Translations under genes and position numbers: made by a program | Part shown: in pieces, positions 1 through 7,669 of the stretch | Layout: the number at the start of each line of letters is the position of its first letter | Numbering within the stretch: position 1 is the first letter of the stretch | DNA from: Roseburia rectibacter | GTDB taxonomy: Bacteria; Bacillota; Clostridia; Lachnospirales; Lachnospiraceae | Assembly (NCBI RefSeq): GCF_014287515.2 | Contig: NZ_CP092473.1 | Coordinates: forward strand, 3,127,001 to 3,191,000 | Length of the DNA: 64,000 bases | Direction of reading: 5' to 3' | Notes under the pieces: generated by a model | Seen by the model: only the letters and a program-made list of their open reading frames with translations | What the model was told of the DNA's origin: nothing | Database searches by the model: none

Positions 1-266
1 ATTTCTTTAAAAACCCGAATGACTGTCTTAGCAGCAATTCTGCCGCCCGCTTCTTTTCCCATTCCGTCTGCTAAAACCGCCAGTAAACCATTCTCATTTT
101 CTTCTATTGTAAAGTAATCCATCTGTATTTCACGGCTGCCGATGGTCTTGCAGGCTCCCGTCTCATATCCCTCTCTGCTGCTCCGGAATACCAGACAAAA
201 ACGGTACAAAAATGCAATCCCTAAGAAAGCGCATAAGATACAGACTGTCAGGTACGGGACATTCAT
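1..266 (-). CDS. PP2C-type protein phosphatase, N-terminal part (cut by window edge)
   Basis: This gene continues past the left edge; about 88 residues are visible. A hydrophobic N-terminal segment (roughly residues 4-25) is followed by a soluble part. There the motif VLADGMGKEAGGRIAA matches the metal-binding start of PP2C/SpoIIE-like Ser/Thr phosphatases (the DG of motif 2). The start ATG at 264-266 overlaps the TGA of the upstream FHA gene (ATGA), so translation is probably coupled. In T6SS-type clusters a PP2C enzyme (PppA) reverses the threonine phosphorylation read by FHA proteins. The same pairing with FHA and VWA genes is present here. The family call is fairly safe; the role is inferred. 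Confidence 0.7.
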   Translation of the reverse strand, partial: MNVPYLTVCILCAFLGIAFLYRFCLVFRSSREGYETGACKTIGSREIQMDYFTIEENENGLLAVLADGMGKEAGGRIAAKTVIRVFKE

Positions 267-769
267 TTATCGTCCTCCCACATATAATGCTCCCCGCAGA
301 AAGGGACAAAAAGGAATGTGCTCTCCCCCATCTCAATCACGTCATATGCACTTAACGGCTGCGGCAGATAGACCGCTTCACCGTTCAGATAGACCAGACC
401 GTTGCTGTCTCCCGGCAAAATCATGTTCTCCCGTTTCTTCGCATCAAATACAATCACCGCATGATTTCTCCGTGCGATTTTGTTATCCCCCAGAATCTGA
501 ATATCCATATCATCTGCCCGTCCCACAAAATTCTTTCCGTCCATGACCCGGTAATCTTTGCCTCTTCTCGGACCTTTTACGCATACAATCCAGCCGCAGA
601 CCGGATTCTCCTCCTCCAGAAAAAGAATGTCCTCAATTTCTTCCTGCGATTTTTCCACTGACTTTTTTTCTTTCGTGGCTGTCTCAATATTGCAGTACGG
701 ACACACTGTTCCATATCTCCTGCTTGAAAAAAGATGTCCGTTCTGACAGCGAATTAAATTTCCACTCAT
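263..769 (-). CDS. Zinc-ribbon plus FHA domain protein
   Basis: 168 residues. The N-terminus has a treble-clef or zinc-ribbon-like pattern (RCQNGHLF, then CPYC about 15 residues on). An acidic linker and an FHA domain from about residue 60 follow, with NFVGRADDMDIQI, the ARRNH core and a NGEAVYLP strand. FHA domains bind phosphothreonine. There is no signal peptide or membrane segment, so it is cytoplasmic. It lies between a membrane-anchored FHA protein and a PP2C phosphatase on the same strand and overlaps the latter by 4 nt. Inference: a phospho-dependent assembly or regulatory factor of the neighbouring machine. The FHA assignment is strong; the zinc ribbon is moderate. Confidence 0.7.
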   Translation of the reverse strand: MSGNLIRCQNGHLFSSRRYGTVCPYCNIETATKEKKSVEKSQEEIEDILFLEEENPVCGWIVCVKGPRRGKDYRVMDGKNFVGRADDMDIQILGDNKIARRNHAVIVFDAKKRENMILPGDSNGLVYLNGEAVYLPQPLSAYDVIEMGESTFLFVPFCGEHYMWEDDK

Positions 770-792
770 GTTTTTTCCTCCATATGTACACG

Positions 793-1329
793 CTATTTTG
801 CCCCTAATCTGGTATTCCCGATAAAAATAATATCGCCTGTGTTAATCCGGCAGGGATGCTCCCTTGACACCTGATACACTTTGCCATCCTTCGCATCCTG
901 GATTCTTACACCGTTTCTGCTTCCTAAATCTTCAATATACCACTGCCCCGCCGCATAATTTAACACGGCGTGCTGACGGTCTGCCATTCCGCCATACTCT
1001 GTATTCTGAAGATTAATGTCCACGTTTTCCTTATGCTCGTCCCGTCCGATTAAAAGGGACGTCTTTCCGCCAATATGCCAGGCTGATATTTCGTTTCCCT
1101 CTTCATCTAACAGCAACAGTTCCTGTATTCCCCGCCCATTTCCTCTTTTTTTCTGTCTGCCGGACAGAGAATCCGTCACTGCCAGCAGCAAAAATGCCAG
1201 AAATACAATCCCGCAGACAGCCATAAGCGTATCCCGCCCCCTGCTCTGCTCCATATATGTAAAACATAGAATTATAATTGCAGCGGAAAGACTGCATATC
1301 ATCATGTCCATGAAATTTTTCTTATTCAT
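793..1329 (-). CDS. Membrane-anchored FHA domain protein
   Basis: The start ATG at 1327-1329 is chosen because GAGGTG sits just upstream; a longer frame opens at 1371. About 178 residues. Two hydrophobic helices lie near residues 10-25 and 35-52, then a basic stretch (GRQKKRGNGRG). A C-terminal cytoplasmic FHA domain follows, with GRDEHKENVDI, ADRQHAVL, IEDLGSRNGV and INTGDIIFIG; the G-R, S/R-x-x-H and N-G FHA signature positions are all present. It fits a bitopic FHA scaffold that docks phosphorylated partners at the membrane. T6SS Fha/TagH proteins fill such a role in the threonine phosphorylation pathway. Cluster membership supports this but does not prove it. Confidence 0.7.
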   Translation of the reverse strand: MNKKNFMDMMICSLSAAIIILCFTYMEQSRGRDTLMAVCGIVFLAFLLLAVTDSLSGRQKKRGNGRGIQELLLLDEEGNEISAWHIGGKTSLLIGRDEHKENVDINLQNTEYGGMADRQHAVLNYAAGQWYIEDLGSRNGVRIQDAKDGKVYQVSREHPCRINTGDIIFIGNTRLGAK

Positions 1330-1381
1330 TTTCACCTCAATATCACCGCAAATCTGCGTCTGAAAAATCAAATCGTCTTTC

Positions 1382-1825
1382 TCAACGTTTCAATCCCATA
1401 TAACGTTCAAATAAATCTGTCACATCCATGGGATTAATCTTTTGTTGCGTGCGATTCTCCTTTTTCTCACTCTGCTTTCCCATGGAAAAAAATCGTTCAA
1501 ATTCCTTTTCAATATCTCCCGGATCAATCGTTCCTCCTCCGGTATTCTTTCTGCCCGTCCCAGCACCGTTCCTTCCTGTCCCAGCGCTGTTCCTTCCTGC
1601 CGCACTTTTCTGTTCTTTCTGCGCTGCCCTAGCGTTGTACTCTTTTCTTTTTTGTTTATCGCTCAGAATCCGGTATGCCTCTCCGATTTCCTTAAACCGT
1701 TCCTCTGCCCGCTTATCTCCCGGATGTGTATCGGGGTGGCATTCTTTTGCCGCTTTTCTATATGCCTTTTTTATGGTGTCCTCATCAGCCGTTTGCGAAA
1801 CCCCTAATACATGATATGGATTCAT
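1382..1825 (-). CDS. J-domain (DnaJ-like) protein
   Basis: 147 residues. Residues 1-65 are a clear J domain: [27 protein letters not shown] with the essential HPD, and [16 protein letters not shown] low-complexity Gly/Thr/Arg linker follows with tandem near-repeats ([18 protein letters not shown]). The short C-terminal tail is [14 protein letters not shown]. There is no zinc finger or substrate-binding domain, so it is a class C J protein that would recruit DnaK to a specific client. Its place between the tube-like genes and the FHA genes suggests a chaperone for the putative machine, which is an inference. Confidence 0.8.
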   Translation of the reverse strand: MNPYHVLGVSQTADEDTIKKAYRKAAKECHPDTHPGDKRAEERFKEIGEAYRILSDKQKRKEYNARAAQKEQKSAAGRNSAGTGRNGAGTGRKNTGGGTIDPGDIEKEFERFFSMGKQSEKKENRTQQKINPMDVTDLFERYMGLKR

Positions 1826-1848
1826 ATTTGTTCCAACCTTTCATTCAT

Positions 1849-1927
1849 GGCAATAGAAAGCCCGTAAAATGCGCTTTCTATTGCCGATTTAAGGCGCAGG
1901 CTGTCCTATTTGCTGACAATCTGCGCC
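1849..1927 (-). promoter_or_regulatory. Two stem-loops between the tube-like gene and the dnaJ-like gene
   Basis: Two hairpins sit in the 108-bp gap. One (1893-1927) has GGCGCAG/CTGCGCC outer arms with a GTC/GAC inner pair. The other (1849-1885) has a 13-bp stem GGCAATAGAAAGC/GCTTTCTATTGCC. Neither is followed by a T-run on the minus strand, so they are not textbook terminators. They could be processing or attenuation elements that lower expression of the downstream regulatory genes relative to the upstream structural ones. This role is inferred. Confidence 0.45.
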
Positions 1928-1933
1928 CTGCTG

Positions 1934-2359
1934 TTATGCTGAATAATTTCCTTCTACCGCTACAGAAGCGATTTTGTCTTTCTTCTGTCTGAGTACTAAT
2001 GTGAAGGTTCCGGTTCCCTCTACATCGCCAAACTCTTCTTTGTAGTCAAGCACGAATGCGTTTGGGAAACAATATTTTCTCTCCATTACACCGCCTGCCA
2101 CATGCTCTACTGTCACCTTCCGATAACAGTCCACTTTCTCCGCCGGAACAACGGACCATAATGCCAGCTTCCTGGTACTGTCAGTAATATCCCCGTCCAA
2201 AGCCGCTAAAATCTTTCCGGTAATTACCATAGTTGCGCCGACATCCTTCGTTCTCGCATTAGAATCCAGCGGAATATCAGTAGTAACCTTTACGCTTCTG
2301 ACACATTCCTTCGCCACTTCAAAGCTCTCGCTTCCTTCGACTTTTACTAAAAATGACAT
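1934..2359 (-). CDS. Small paralogous protein, Hcp/tail-tube-like candidate (copy 2)
   Basis: 141 residues, no signal peptide or membrane helix. It is clearly paralogous to the gene 17 bp upstream. Both share the block DSNART/ARATD, then ITGKI/ITGKM, the W-S-x-V-P turn, DCYR, a KY-x-(F/I)PNAFV strand and a GTGTF/GVGTF strand, ending in RQKKD/KQKKD and a VEGNY/IEGGY tail. Two ~140-residue beta-rich proteins directly after a large possible sheath protein recall the Hcp or gp19 tube proteins of contractile systems. I cannot confirm the family without a structure or profile comparison. The gene is certainly real; the function is tentative. Confidence 0.55.
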   Translation of the reverse strand: MSFLVKVEGSESFEVAKECVRSVKVTTDIPLDSNARTKDVGATMVITGKILAALDGDITDSTRKLALWSVVPAEKVDCYRKVTVEHVAGGVMERKYCFPNAFVLDYKEEFGDVEGTGTFTLVLRQKKDKIASVAVEGNYSA

Positions 2360-2376
2360 AATTTCCTCTCCTTTCT

Positions 2377-2805
2377 TTATTCACCGTAGCCGCCTTCGAT
2401 CTTCACCGCATCATTCTCGTCTTTTTTCTGCTTGATGTGGAGATAAAATGTACCCACACCGGTTTCATCATCCATATGCTCCTCATATTCCATGACAAAC
2501 GCATTGGGGATTGTGTACTTTCTTACCACCTGTCCTGCTGATACAACATCGATCTGTGCATTTCTGTAGCAGTCTGCCTGCTCGGACGGAACCTGAGACC
2601 ATTTGGATAATCCAAGTGTTCCGTCTTCTCCGTCTGCTCCCACCTTATACAACATTTTTCCGGTAATCTTTACTGCAATGCCAAAATCTGTAGCCCTTGC
2701 GTTGGAATCTGTTGCGGAATCGGAACTGAACGTAACTTTCTGGATAGTTTTCTCGTCCAGATTGATGTTCTCTGCGCCTCCACTCACTGCTAATCTAAAA
2801 CCCAT
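2377..2805 (-). CDS. Small paralogous protein, Hcp/tail-tube-like candidate (copy 1)
   Basis: 142 residues, beta-rich and cytoplasmic by composition. It shares all the conserved blocks of the following paralog (DSNARATD, KITGKM, KWSQVPSE, DCYRNAQI, IPNAFVMEYEE, GVGTFYLHIKQKKD). Tandem duplication followed by divergence fits contractile systems that keep more than one inner-tube protein. A good GGAGG-type ribosome site precedes the ATG and only 34 bp separates it from the 726-residue gene upstream, so the three are very likely co-transcribed. Alternative: non-secreted structural proteins of an unrelated complex. No catalytic motif is visible. Confidence 0.55.
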   Translation of the reverse strand: MGFRLAVSGGAENINLDEKTIQKVTFSSDSATDSNARATDFGIAVKITGKMLYKVGADGEDGTLGLSKWSQVPSEQADCYRNAQIDVVSAGQVVRKYTIPNAFVMEYEEHMDDETGVGTFYLHIKQKKDENDAVKIEGGYGE

Positions 2806-2839
2806 GTTCGTTTCCTCCTTCTTTTCTTTTAGACTTTAT

Positions 2840-5020
2840 TTAAAATGTTCTGTCCTCGCTGTTGACCCGGTTAATCTCGATTTCGAGATTCTTCACGTTA
2901 CCGTTAAATGCGATATCAAGCGTGCAGTATCCCGCTGCCTCGTCGATGGAATACCGGATATCGTCTCCGTTTCCGATAATCGCATTGATGCAATCCTTCT
3001 TCTCCATCCATCTGCTTCTCTGGCTGGTAGGCTTGCTGGAGAAAAACTCCACAATATTTTCCTGCTTAAAATCGCCTGTCGCTAAACGCATCACTCTCTG
3101 AATGTAAGTAGTCACCTGTGTCTTATAGATTGGCTCATAACTCTTTCCGTCTGTCAGCAGGTTACGTGCCTTGTAGACCATAATGTTCTGGATATTCATA
3201 TCCTTAAGCACTGCATTTTCGGAAGAAAATACAAATCCGAAATTCTTCCGGTTGATATCGCTCTTGATATCGTTGGTGTATCCTGTAATCTCTTTTGCCA
3301 TGGTAGTCCGAACCTGCAGTGCGTGATCTCCTGACTCAATGTCAAACCGGACACCCGGAAGCTCATCGTCCACGTTTTTCTTAAACACTTCTTTTAAGTA
3401 GTCCGGACTCTGGTAAGCTGCCACCAAACCGGCTGCCACATAAGCAGCTCCTATGTAGACACCATCAATCCAGATTTTCATAACATCTTCTTTTTCTTTA
3501 GACAGCGCTGCCGTATTCTGCTCTGTAATGTACATTTTGTTATCCAGAATGACGCCGGACTTGTCTTTTGGTATTACGGTAAAATTCGGGATACAGGGAA
3601 TTGCATATTCACTAAAAGGCTTGCCAATCAACTGCGTGCATTTTGTTTCATATTTTTCAATTCCCTCTGTCGCCATAACATTAAAGGTGGTCTTGTCCCC
3701 CGTCTCATAGCTGAAGAAACACTGCACTTCATAATCTTTCAGCGCATCCAGAATCCGAACCAGCGATTCCATGCTGTTCACATCCTCTTTCTCTACGTTC
3801 TCATTTCCTTTAAAACGCTCCTTTACCGCCTTCAGCTTAGAACTGCTGTTTAAGGAAACCGACGGAACAATGGCATACCAGATGGTATTCTCAAAATCAT
3901 TTTTTGCGTTTACCGTATTGAGATATGCTAAAAGTCGCGGAATGTTGCTGCTCTTTGCCAGCATATCGTTGCTCACATTCGATACCACCAGAGAAGGTTT
4001 CATTCCCTTGCAGTTTCTCGGATACTGCTCGAAGAAAGCCCATACCCCCATGATTTTTTCCACCAACGGTTTTACTGTCTTGATAAAATCATCCTTGCTC
4101 CGCTTGTAGAACTCAAGGTAAGAATTGTAGTTCGCTACTTCTTTCTCAATATCTACCACACTCTCCATCGTAGATGCCAGCGGACAGAAAGTTCTTGCAA
4201 CCAACGACATAACATACTCATTTCCGTCCTCGTTCAAATCCATATAGTCTTTCTCGATTGCCTGAATCAGTCCGGCGTTGGCATTGTCGTCTAATACCAT
4301 CAGCTCTTTTTTGTTTTCCTTCGGCGCCTCTAAAATCTTAAGTTCTCCGTGTTCATCCATACTGAGCACGCCAATGCTTAACGGCGCTTCGTCTTTTTTC
4401 TTCTGTCCATCGCCCAACAACAGCCTTGTCTTGATATCCTCTATCGCAAGCGGCAGCATTGCCATTACATTGTTGTAATTGACACTTGCTTCTTCAAACA
4501 TCAGATTCAGCTTATCTGCCGTATCTAACTTCTTCGGATCGCCGTCCTCAAGTTTCGCATATTCGCTGTAGGTATACTGAAGTTCTTTTCGGTTCTGTCG
4601 GATATCGTCCATGACCTTTTTGGGTGAAATCATATCCGTCAGTTTCTCAAATTTAAAATCTACGTTGATGCTTCCCTCCGCCCGCTTTGCCTCAACAAGC
4701 GTCATCAGCATTTTCAGATAATCATTCTGGCGGTTCAGATGAATTTCACTCAGTAACTCATCTTCAATCGTTTCAGGTTTTTTCAGCGTATAGATTACTT
4801 TCTGATTGTTTGCGTCAAAATACGAATACACCACCGGCTCAAATTTCTCCAAAAATTCGTCAAAACTTCTCACCAGCAAGGCATCGTTTATTTCTTTGAT
4901 TTTGTCGTCACTTACGCTGTTTACCCCCCTGACGTCTCCAACAAGTGTCAGAAGATTCAGCTTTTCCGGATTGATTTCCTCAAAGAGAATCGTCCTGTTT
5001 GTCTGTGTTATTGTATTCAC
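2840..5020 (-). CDS. Large sheath-like (TssC/phage-tail-sheath-like) candidate
   Basis: 726 residues with no signal peptide and no nucleotide-binding motif. The N-terminal third is helical and acidic. The middle has a segment with PLASTMESVVDIEKEV and a Phe/Trp-rich stretch around WAFFEQYPRN. The C-terminal part has IDGVYIGAAYVAAGLVAAYQSP, FGFVFSSENAVL, a helical YIQRVMR region and a final beta strand (CTLDIAFNGNVKNLEIEIN). This order of Ala/Gly-rich loop, hairpin, helical segment and terminal strand is reminiscent of tail-sheath and TssC C-terminal domains. The reading rests on pattern and context, not on an alignment. Its place ahead of two tube-like paralogs supports it. Confidence 0.5.
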   Translation of the reverse strand: MNTITQTNRTILFEEINPEKLNLLTLVGDVRGVNSVSDDKIKEINDALLVRSFDEFLEKFEPVVYSYFDANNQKVIYTLKKPETIEDELLSEIHLNRQNDYLKMLMTLVEAKRAEGSINVDFKFEKLTDMISPKKVMDDIRQNRKELQYTYSEYAKLEDGDPKKLDTADKLNLMFEEASVNYNNVMAMLPLAIEDIKTRLLLGDGQKKKDEAPLSIGVLSMDEHGELKILEAPKENKKELMVLDDNANAGLIQAIEKDYMDLNEDGNEYVMSLVARTFCPLASTMESVVDIEKEVANYNSYLEFYKRSKDDFIKTVKPLVEKIMGVWAFFEQYPRNCKGMKPSLVVSNVSNDMLAKSSNIPRLLAYLNTVNAKNDFENTIWYAIVPSVSLNSSSKLKAVKERFKGNENVEKEDVNSMESLVRILDALKDYEVQCFFSYETGDKTTFNVMATEGIEKYETKCTQLIGKPFSEYAIPCIPNFTVIPKDKSGVILDNKMYITEQNTAALSKEKEDVMKIWIDGVYIGAAYVAAGLVAAYQSPDYLKEVFKKNVDDELPGVRFDIESGDHALQVRTTMAKEITGYTNDIKSDINRKNFGFVFSSENAVLKDMNIQNIMVYKARNLLTDGKSYEPIYKTQVTTYIQRVMRLATGDFKQENIVEFFSSKPTSQRSRWMEKKDCINAIIGNGDDIRYSIDEAAGYCTLDIAFNGNVKNLEIEINRVNSEDRTF

Positions 5021-5031
5021 TTTGTTCCTCC

Positions 5032-6789
5032 TTACCTTTCGCTTGGTTTCATATTTTTATAATGAAGTTCAATTTCTGTTCCTCCATTATTAAAAATCAG
5101 CAATATTTTTTCTCCATAGTATAAAGAATACTTTCTCTCCCGTTTCAAAATCTGGTTTTCTTTTACGATTGTTGCATAACCACTGTTTTTGAAACACAGT
5201 GCATGGTCTTTTCCGCCAGTAAACCTGATTTTATCTGCATCCGATAATTTATAGTCAATCCCGCAGCGGTCTTTGATCCAGTCAAAGGATATACTTTTTC
5301 GTGATTTTCCGAATAACTTAATACTGCAGGGCGCAACGTCGTCTTCCTGCTCCCCCTTTAACAAATATACCGCCAACTGTCCCGAGAAATCATATTTCGG
5401 CAGCACAGGAGGTTCCGATTTCTCTATGATAATGGAACCCGTCTCACCATCGTTTTTTTTTTGCTTTTTCCTTTCATATAAAACAGAGAGCAAAAGTACC
5501 ACTGCACATAAAGATATAATTACAATCCAAAGAACCGTATAATCAGGTTCCTCCTCTACAACCGGAACTGTCAATTCCACCGTATCTGCCGTTTTTATGT
5601 AATGAACCACATTTCCCGACGGCTGAATTGCAATTTCCACATTCACTTTTGCCGTCTCGTCTGTCTGATACGGAACCATCGCCGTGCCATTTTCCACACG
5701 GTAAGACGCTTCCTTGCCATTAATCAAAACAGAAATACTGTCTTTTAAAGTTTCCGAATCCAAAACCGGCTTCTCCTGATGGTTTACAACATTTACCTTC
5801 AGGGTAAATGTCCCTTCCTCTGATGTATAGGATTTCTCCATATCAGCTTTTAAAAAATATTCTTTTATCAGATAAGTATGGACATTTCCTCTGTTTTCCA
5901 GAGAATAGTCCATTGTAATCTGCCGTTCCAATGGATTTTCCAATTCAGCAACCGCAAACTTGTTTCCCTGAAGCATATTCAGGCTCTCACACTGTCCTGC
6001 AACATGAAAATCCTCGATGTTTTCCCCTGACACGAGAAGTATCTTTGCATTCTGCATATAAGTATCCTGCAGATCCACTGTCATATTTCCTTCTCCGGAA
6101 ACCGCCTCGCCAAGTTCTATTTTTTCTATCTGTAACGTCTGGAACAGATATTTTGCAGTGATTTCTTCAATCGTCTGGTTTTCGCCTACTGTATACTGCT
6201 CTCCTGACGTCACTTTCGTTCCATACGAAACCTCATTCTCCGTCTTATCATTGGGGATTGCAAACATGTCAATTTTTATTCCCTGTTCTGCAATCTGATC
6301 CACCATATTTTCAAACTGCCTGATTGCAGTTTCTGTTTCGCTTTGATCCCGCAGAGAAATTTCCCCGTCGGAAATAAATACCACTCTTTTATCTGCCGCC
6401 GCACTGTCAAACATATCAGCCGCCGTTTCCAACGCCACCGCTGGGGTGGTGTAGCCCTGCAGTTCTACCGTCTCGAGTGCATGTCTGGTTTTCTGATTAA
6501 TGTTTCCGAAATCTTCCTCATAAACAATTTCCGTGTTATATACCAGCAATGCCACTTCGTATTCTTTCGGCAACGCCGACGCTATCATGCATGCGCTGTC
6601 CGCTGCCTCAATCCACTGTCCGTCTCCCTGCATTGATTTGCTTGCATCCAGCAAAAATATAATCTGCTTTTTTTCGGTGATTTCATTGATTTCATTCTTC
6701 TCCGCTGCCAAAACCCTTGCCGGAAACAGCAAAGAAAGCCCTATGAACAGCATTGCCAATTTAATTGTTATCTTCTCTACTTTTCCCAT
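5032..6789 (-). CDS. Membrane-anchored von Willebrand factor A domain protein
   Basis: 585 residues. A signal peptide (about residues 8-29, ending near AARV-LAA) precedes a VWA domain with the MIDAS motif DASKS (Asp48, Ser50, Ser52) and a later SDGEISL strand. Beta-rich extracellular modules follow. One transmembrane helix lies near residues 414-437, then a basic KKQKK stop-transfer and a ~150-residue cytoplasmic domain of beta character, possibly FHA-like. The VWA part is therefore outside and the tail inside. The gene overlaps the end of agrB by 29 nt and precedes the sheath-like gene by 11 bp, tying the Agr genes to the machine. A VWA domain also occurs in T6SS-linked PpkA kinases, but no kinase domain is present. 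Confidence 0.75.
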   Translation of the reverse strand: MGKVEKITIKLAMLFIGLSLLFPARVLAAEKNEINEITEKKQIIFLLDASKSMQGDGQWIEAADSACMIASALPKEYEVALLVYNTEIVYEEDFGNINQKTRHALETVELQGYTTPAVALETAADMFDSAAADKRVVFISDGEISLRDQSETETAIRQFENMVDQIAEQGIKIDMFAIPNDKTENEVSYGTKVTSGEQYTVGENQTIEEITAKYLFQTLQIEKIELGEAVSGEGNMTVDLQDTYMQNAKILLVSGENIEDFHVAGQCESLNMLQGNKFAVAELENPLERQITMDYSLENRGNVHTYLIKEYFLKADMEKSYTSEEGTFTLKVNVVNHQEKPVLDSETLKDSISVLINGKEASYRVENGTAMVPYQTDETAKVNVEIAIQPSGNVVHYIKTADTVELTVPVVEEEPDYTVLWIVIISLCAVVLLLSVLYERKKQKKNDGETGSIIIEKSEPPVLPKYDFSGQLAVYLLKGEQEDDVAPCSIKLFGKSRKSISFDWIKDRCGIDYKLSDADKIRFTGGKDHALCFKNSGYATIVKENQILKRERKYSLYYGEKILLIFNNGGTEIELHYKNMKPSER

Positions 6790-7360
6790 TTTTCTCCGTA
6801 TATCTTTTTACTGACCATGCCAGATAAATCACTCCACACCAGATAACTGCGCCCAAAACCGCATATGCAGCTCTCTGATTTACCGCTAAGAATACCATTC
6901 CGAGTATCAGCTCTGTTACAACTATGATTTGCGCCTTTTTTCCGATTACTTTCTTTTCTGCTTCCTCCAGAGGCTTATTTTTATCCTCCAGGGGAGCAAA
7001 TAGAAATATCCCCATCCCCGCTGCCAACGCCGCAGCGATTGTAAGACAGGTCTGATAAGCAAATTCTGCTTTTATCCATAACAAGGTTAAAACCAGAATC
7101 CCACATGAAAGAAAATAGCAGCTCATCCATCCCGGTGCGTGATATCCTCCTGCTTCCTGCCGCAACAGCATAAATGCAATCAGAAATATCATGCAATATA
7201 ACAATTCCCCAAAGGCCGCGCCAATGACAACACCCGTTCCAATATTGAAAGCATATACAGCAACGGTCTGCAACGCGAATAGATATATATCCCTGTACTC
7301 CGATTGAATGCTTCCATTTTCTTCCATGAAGTCTACGATTCTTTCAAAAAGTTTTCTCAT
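6761..7360 (-). CDS. agrB: AgrB-type autoinducer-processing membrane peptidase
   Basis: 199 residues with several transmembrane helices. AgrB enzymes cleave the C-terminal tail of AgrD and form the thiolactone or lactone ring. The family hallmarks are visible: the conserved Gly-Gly-x-His (RQEAGGYHAPGW, His near residue 74), a catalytic Cys soon after (SCYFLSCG) and the FAPLEDKNKPL loop typical of AgrB. Its ATG overlaps the agrD stop as ATGA, so the two are translationally coupled. Its 3' end overlaps the start of the VWA gene. High confidence in the family; the peptide processed is the adjacent AgrD. Confidence 0.9.
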   Translation of the reverse strand: MRKLFERIVDFMEENGSIQSEYRDIYLFALQTVAVYAFNIGTGVVIGAAFGELLYCMIFLIAFMLLRQEAGGYHAPGWMSCYFLSCGILVLTLLWIKAEFAYQTCLTIAAALAAGMGIFLFAPLEDKNKPLEEAEKKVIGKKAQIIVVTELILGMVFLAVNQRAAYAVLGAVIWCGVIYLAWSVKRYTEKNGKSREDNN

Positions 7361-7509
7361 TTCTTACTCTCAGAAAACTTTTTGAGATTTTCCGGCACCT
7401 TGGGCTGATGCAGAATAAAATAGCAGCATTTTGTTGCAGCGCCTGTTGCTACTTTCTCCAGACCAAATGTCATTAAATTGCTCAAATAGCGGTTTAACAG
7501 ATTTCTCAT
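7357..7509 (-). CDS. agrD: AgrD-type cyclic peptide pheromone precursor
   Basis: 50 residues, shorter than typical gene-calling limits. A frame opens upstream at 7638, but the ATG at 7507-7509 follows a strong GAGGGG ribosome site and gives an AgrD-like protein. It has an N-terminal amphipathic helix (RNLLNRYLSNLMTFGLEKV), a core with two adjacent Cys (KCCYFILHQPK) and the acidic/basic C-terminal tail PENLKKFSESKK. The HQPKVPE block is a common AgrD C-terminal signature. The mature ring is expected to use one of the two Cys at residues 28-29. The stop overlaps the agrB start. Confidence 0.9.
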   Translation of the reverse strand: MRNLLNRYLSNLMTFGLEKVATGAATKCCYFILHQPKVPENLKKFSESKK

Positions 7510-7535
7510 CTTGATTCCCCCTCTCTTTTTTCCTA

Positions 7536-7593
7536 ATAATACCATTTTTCGACACAGAATCTTCAAAACGTCAAGAATCGTATGGTTATCTGT
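7536..7593 (-). promoter_or_regulatory. Probable agrD promoter with AgrA-like direct repeats
   Basis: An extended -10 (TGGTATTAT; -10 core at 7536-7541) lies 27 bp before agrD, with a weak -35 (TTGAAG) 19 bp upstream. Further up, ACAGATAAC (7585-7593) and GACGTTTTG (7564-7572) are spaced with a 21-bp period, as in LytTR/AgrA direct repeats. The first matches the known staphylococcal half-site in 7 of 9 bases, the second only in 4 of 9. The promoter is moderately supported; the AgrA site is tentative. Confidence 0.45.
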
Positions 7594-7612
7594 AACTTTT
7601 TTATTTTTATGC

Positions 7613-7650
7613 AAAAAAAAGAGACGCCTGTCTCTCACTCACGCATCTCT
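7613..7650 (-). terminator. Rho-independent terminator after agrC
   Basis: On the minus strand an 8-bp stem AGAGATGC/GCGTCTCT (one G-U pair), with a 15-nt loop, is followed by eight T residues. It lies just after the agrC stop and before the agrD promoter. It therefore separates an agrA-agrC transcript from the agrD-agrB-VWA transcript. Confidence 0.8.
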
Positions 7651-7669
7651 TATTTCCCTTTACATTTCT

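Noticed and set aside
142..546. Plus-strand frame opposite the FHA gene
   Set aside because: Shadow of the minus-strand FHA and PP2C genes with an unlikely composition and no ribosome site.
5032..6789. PpkA-type Ser/Thr kinase
   Set aside because: The VWA protein has no kinase motifs (no HRD or DFG); only the VWA module is shared with PpkA.
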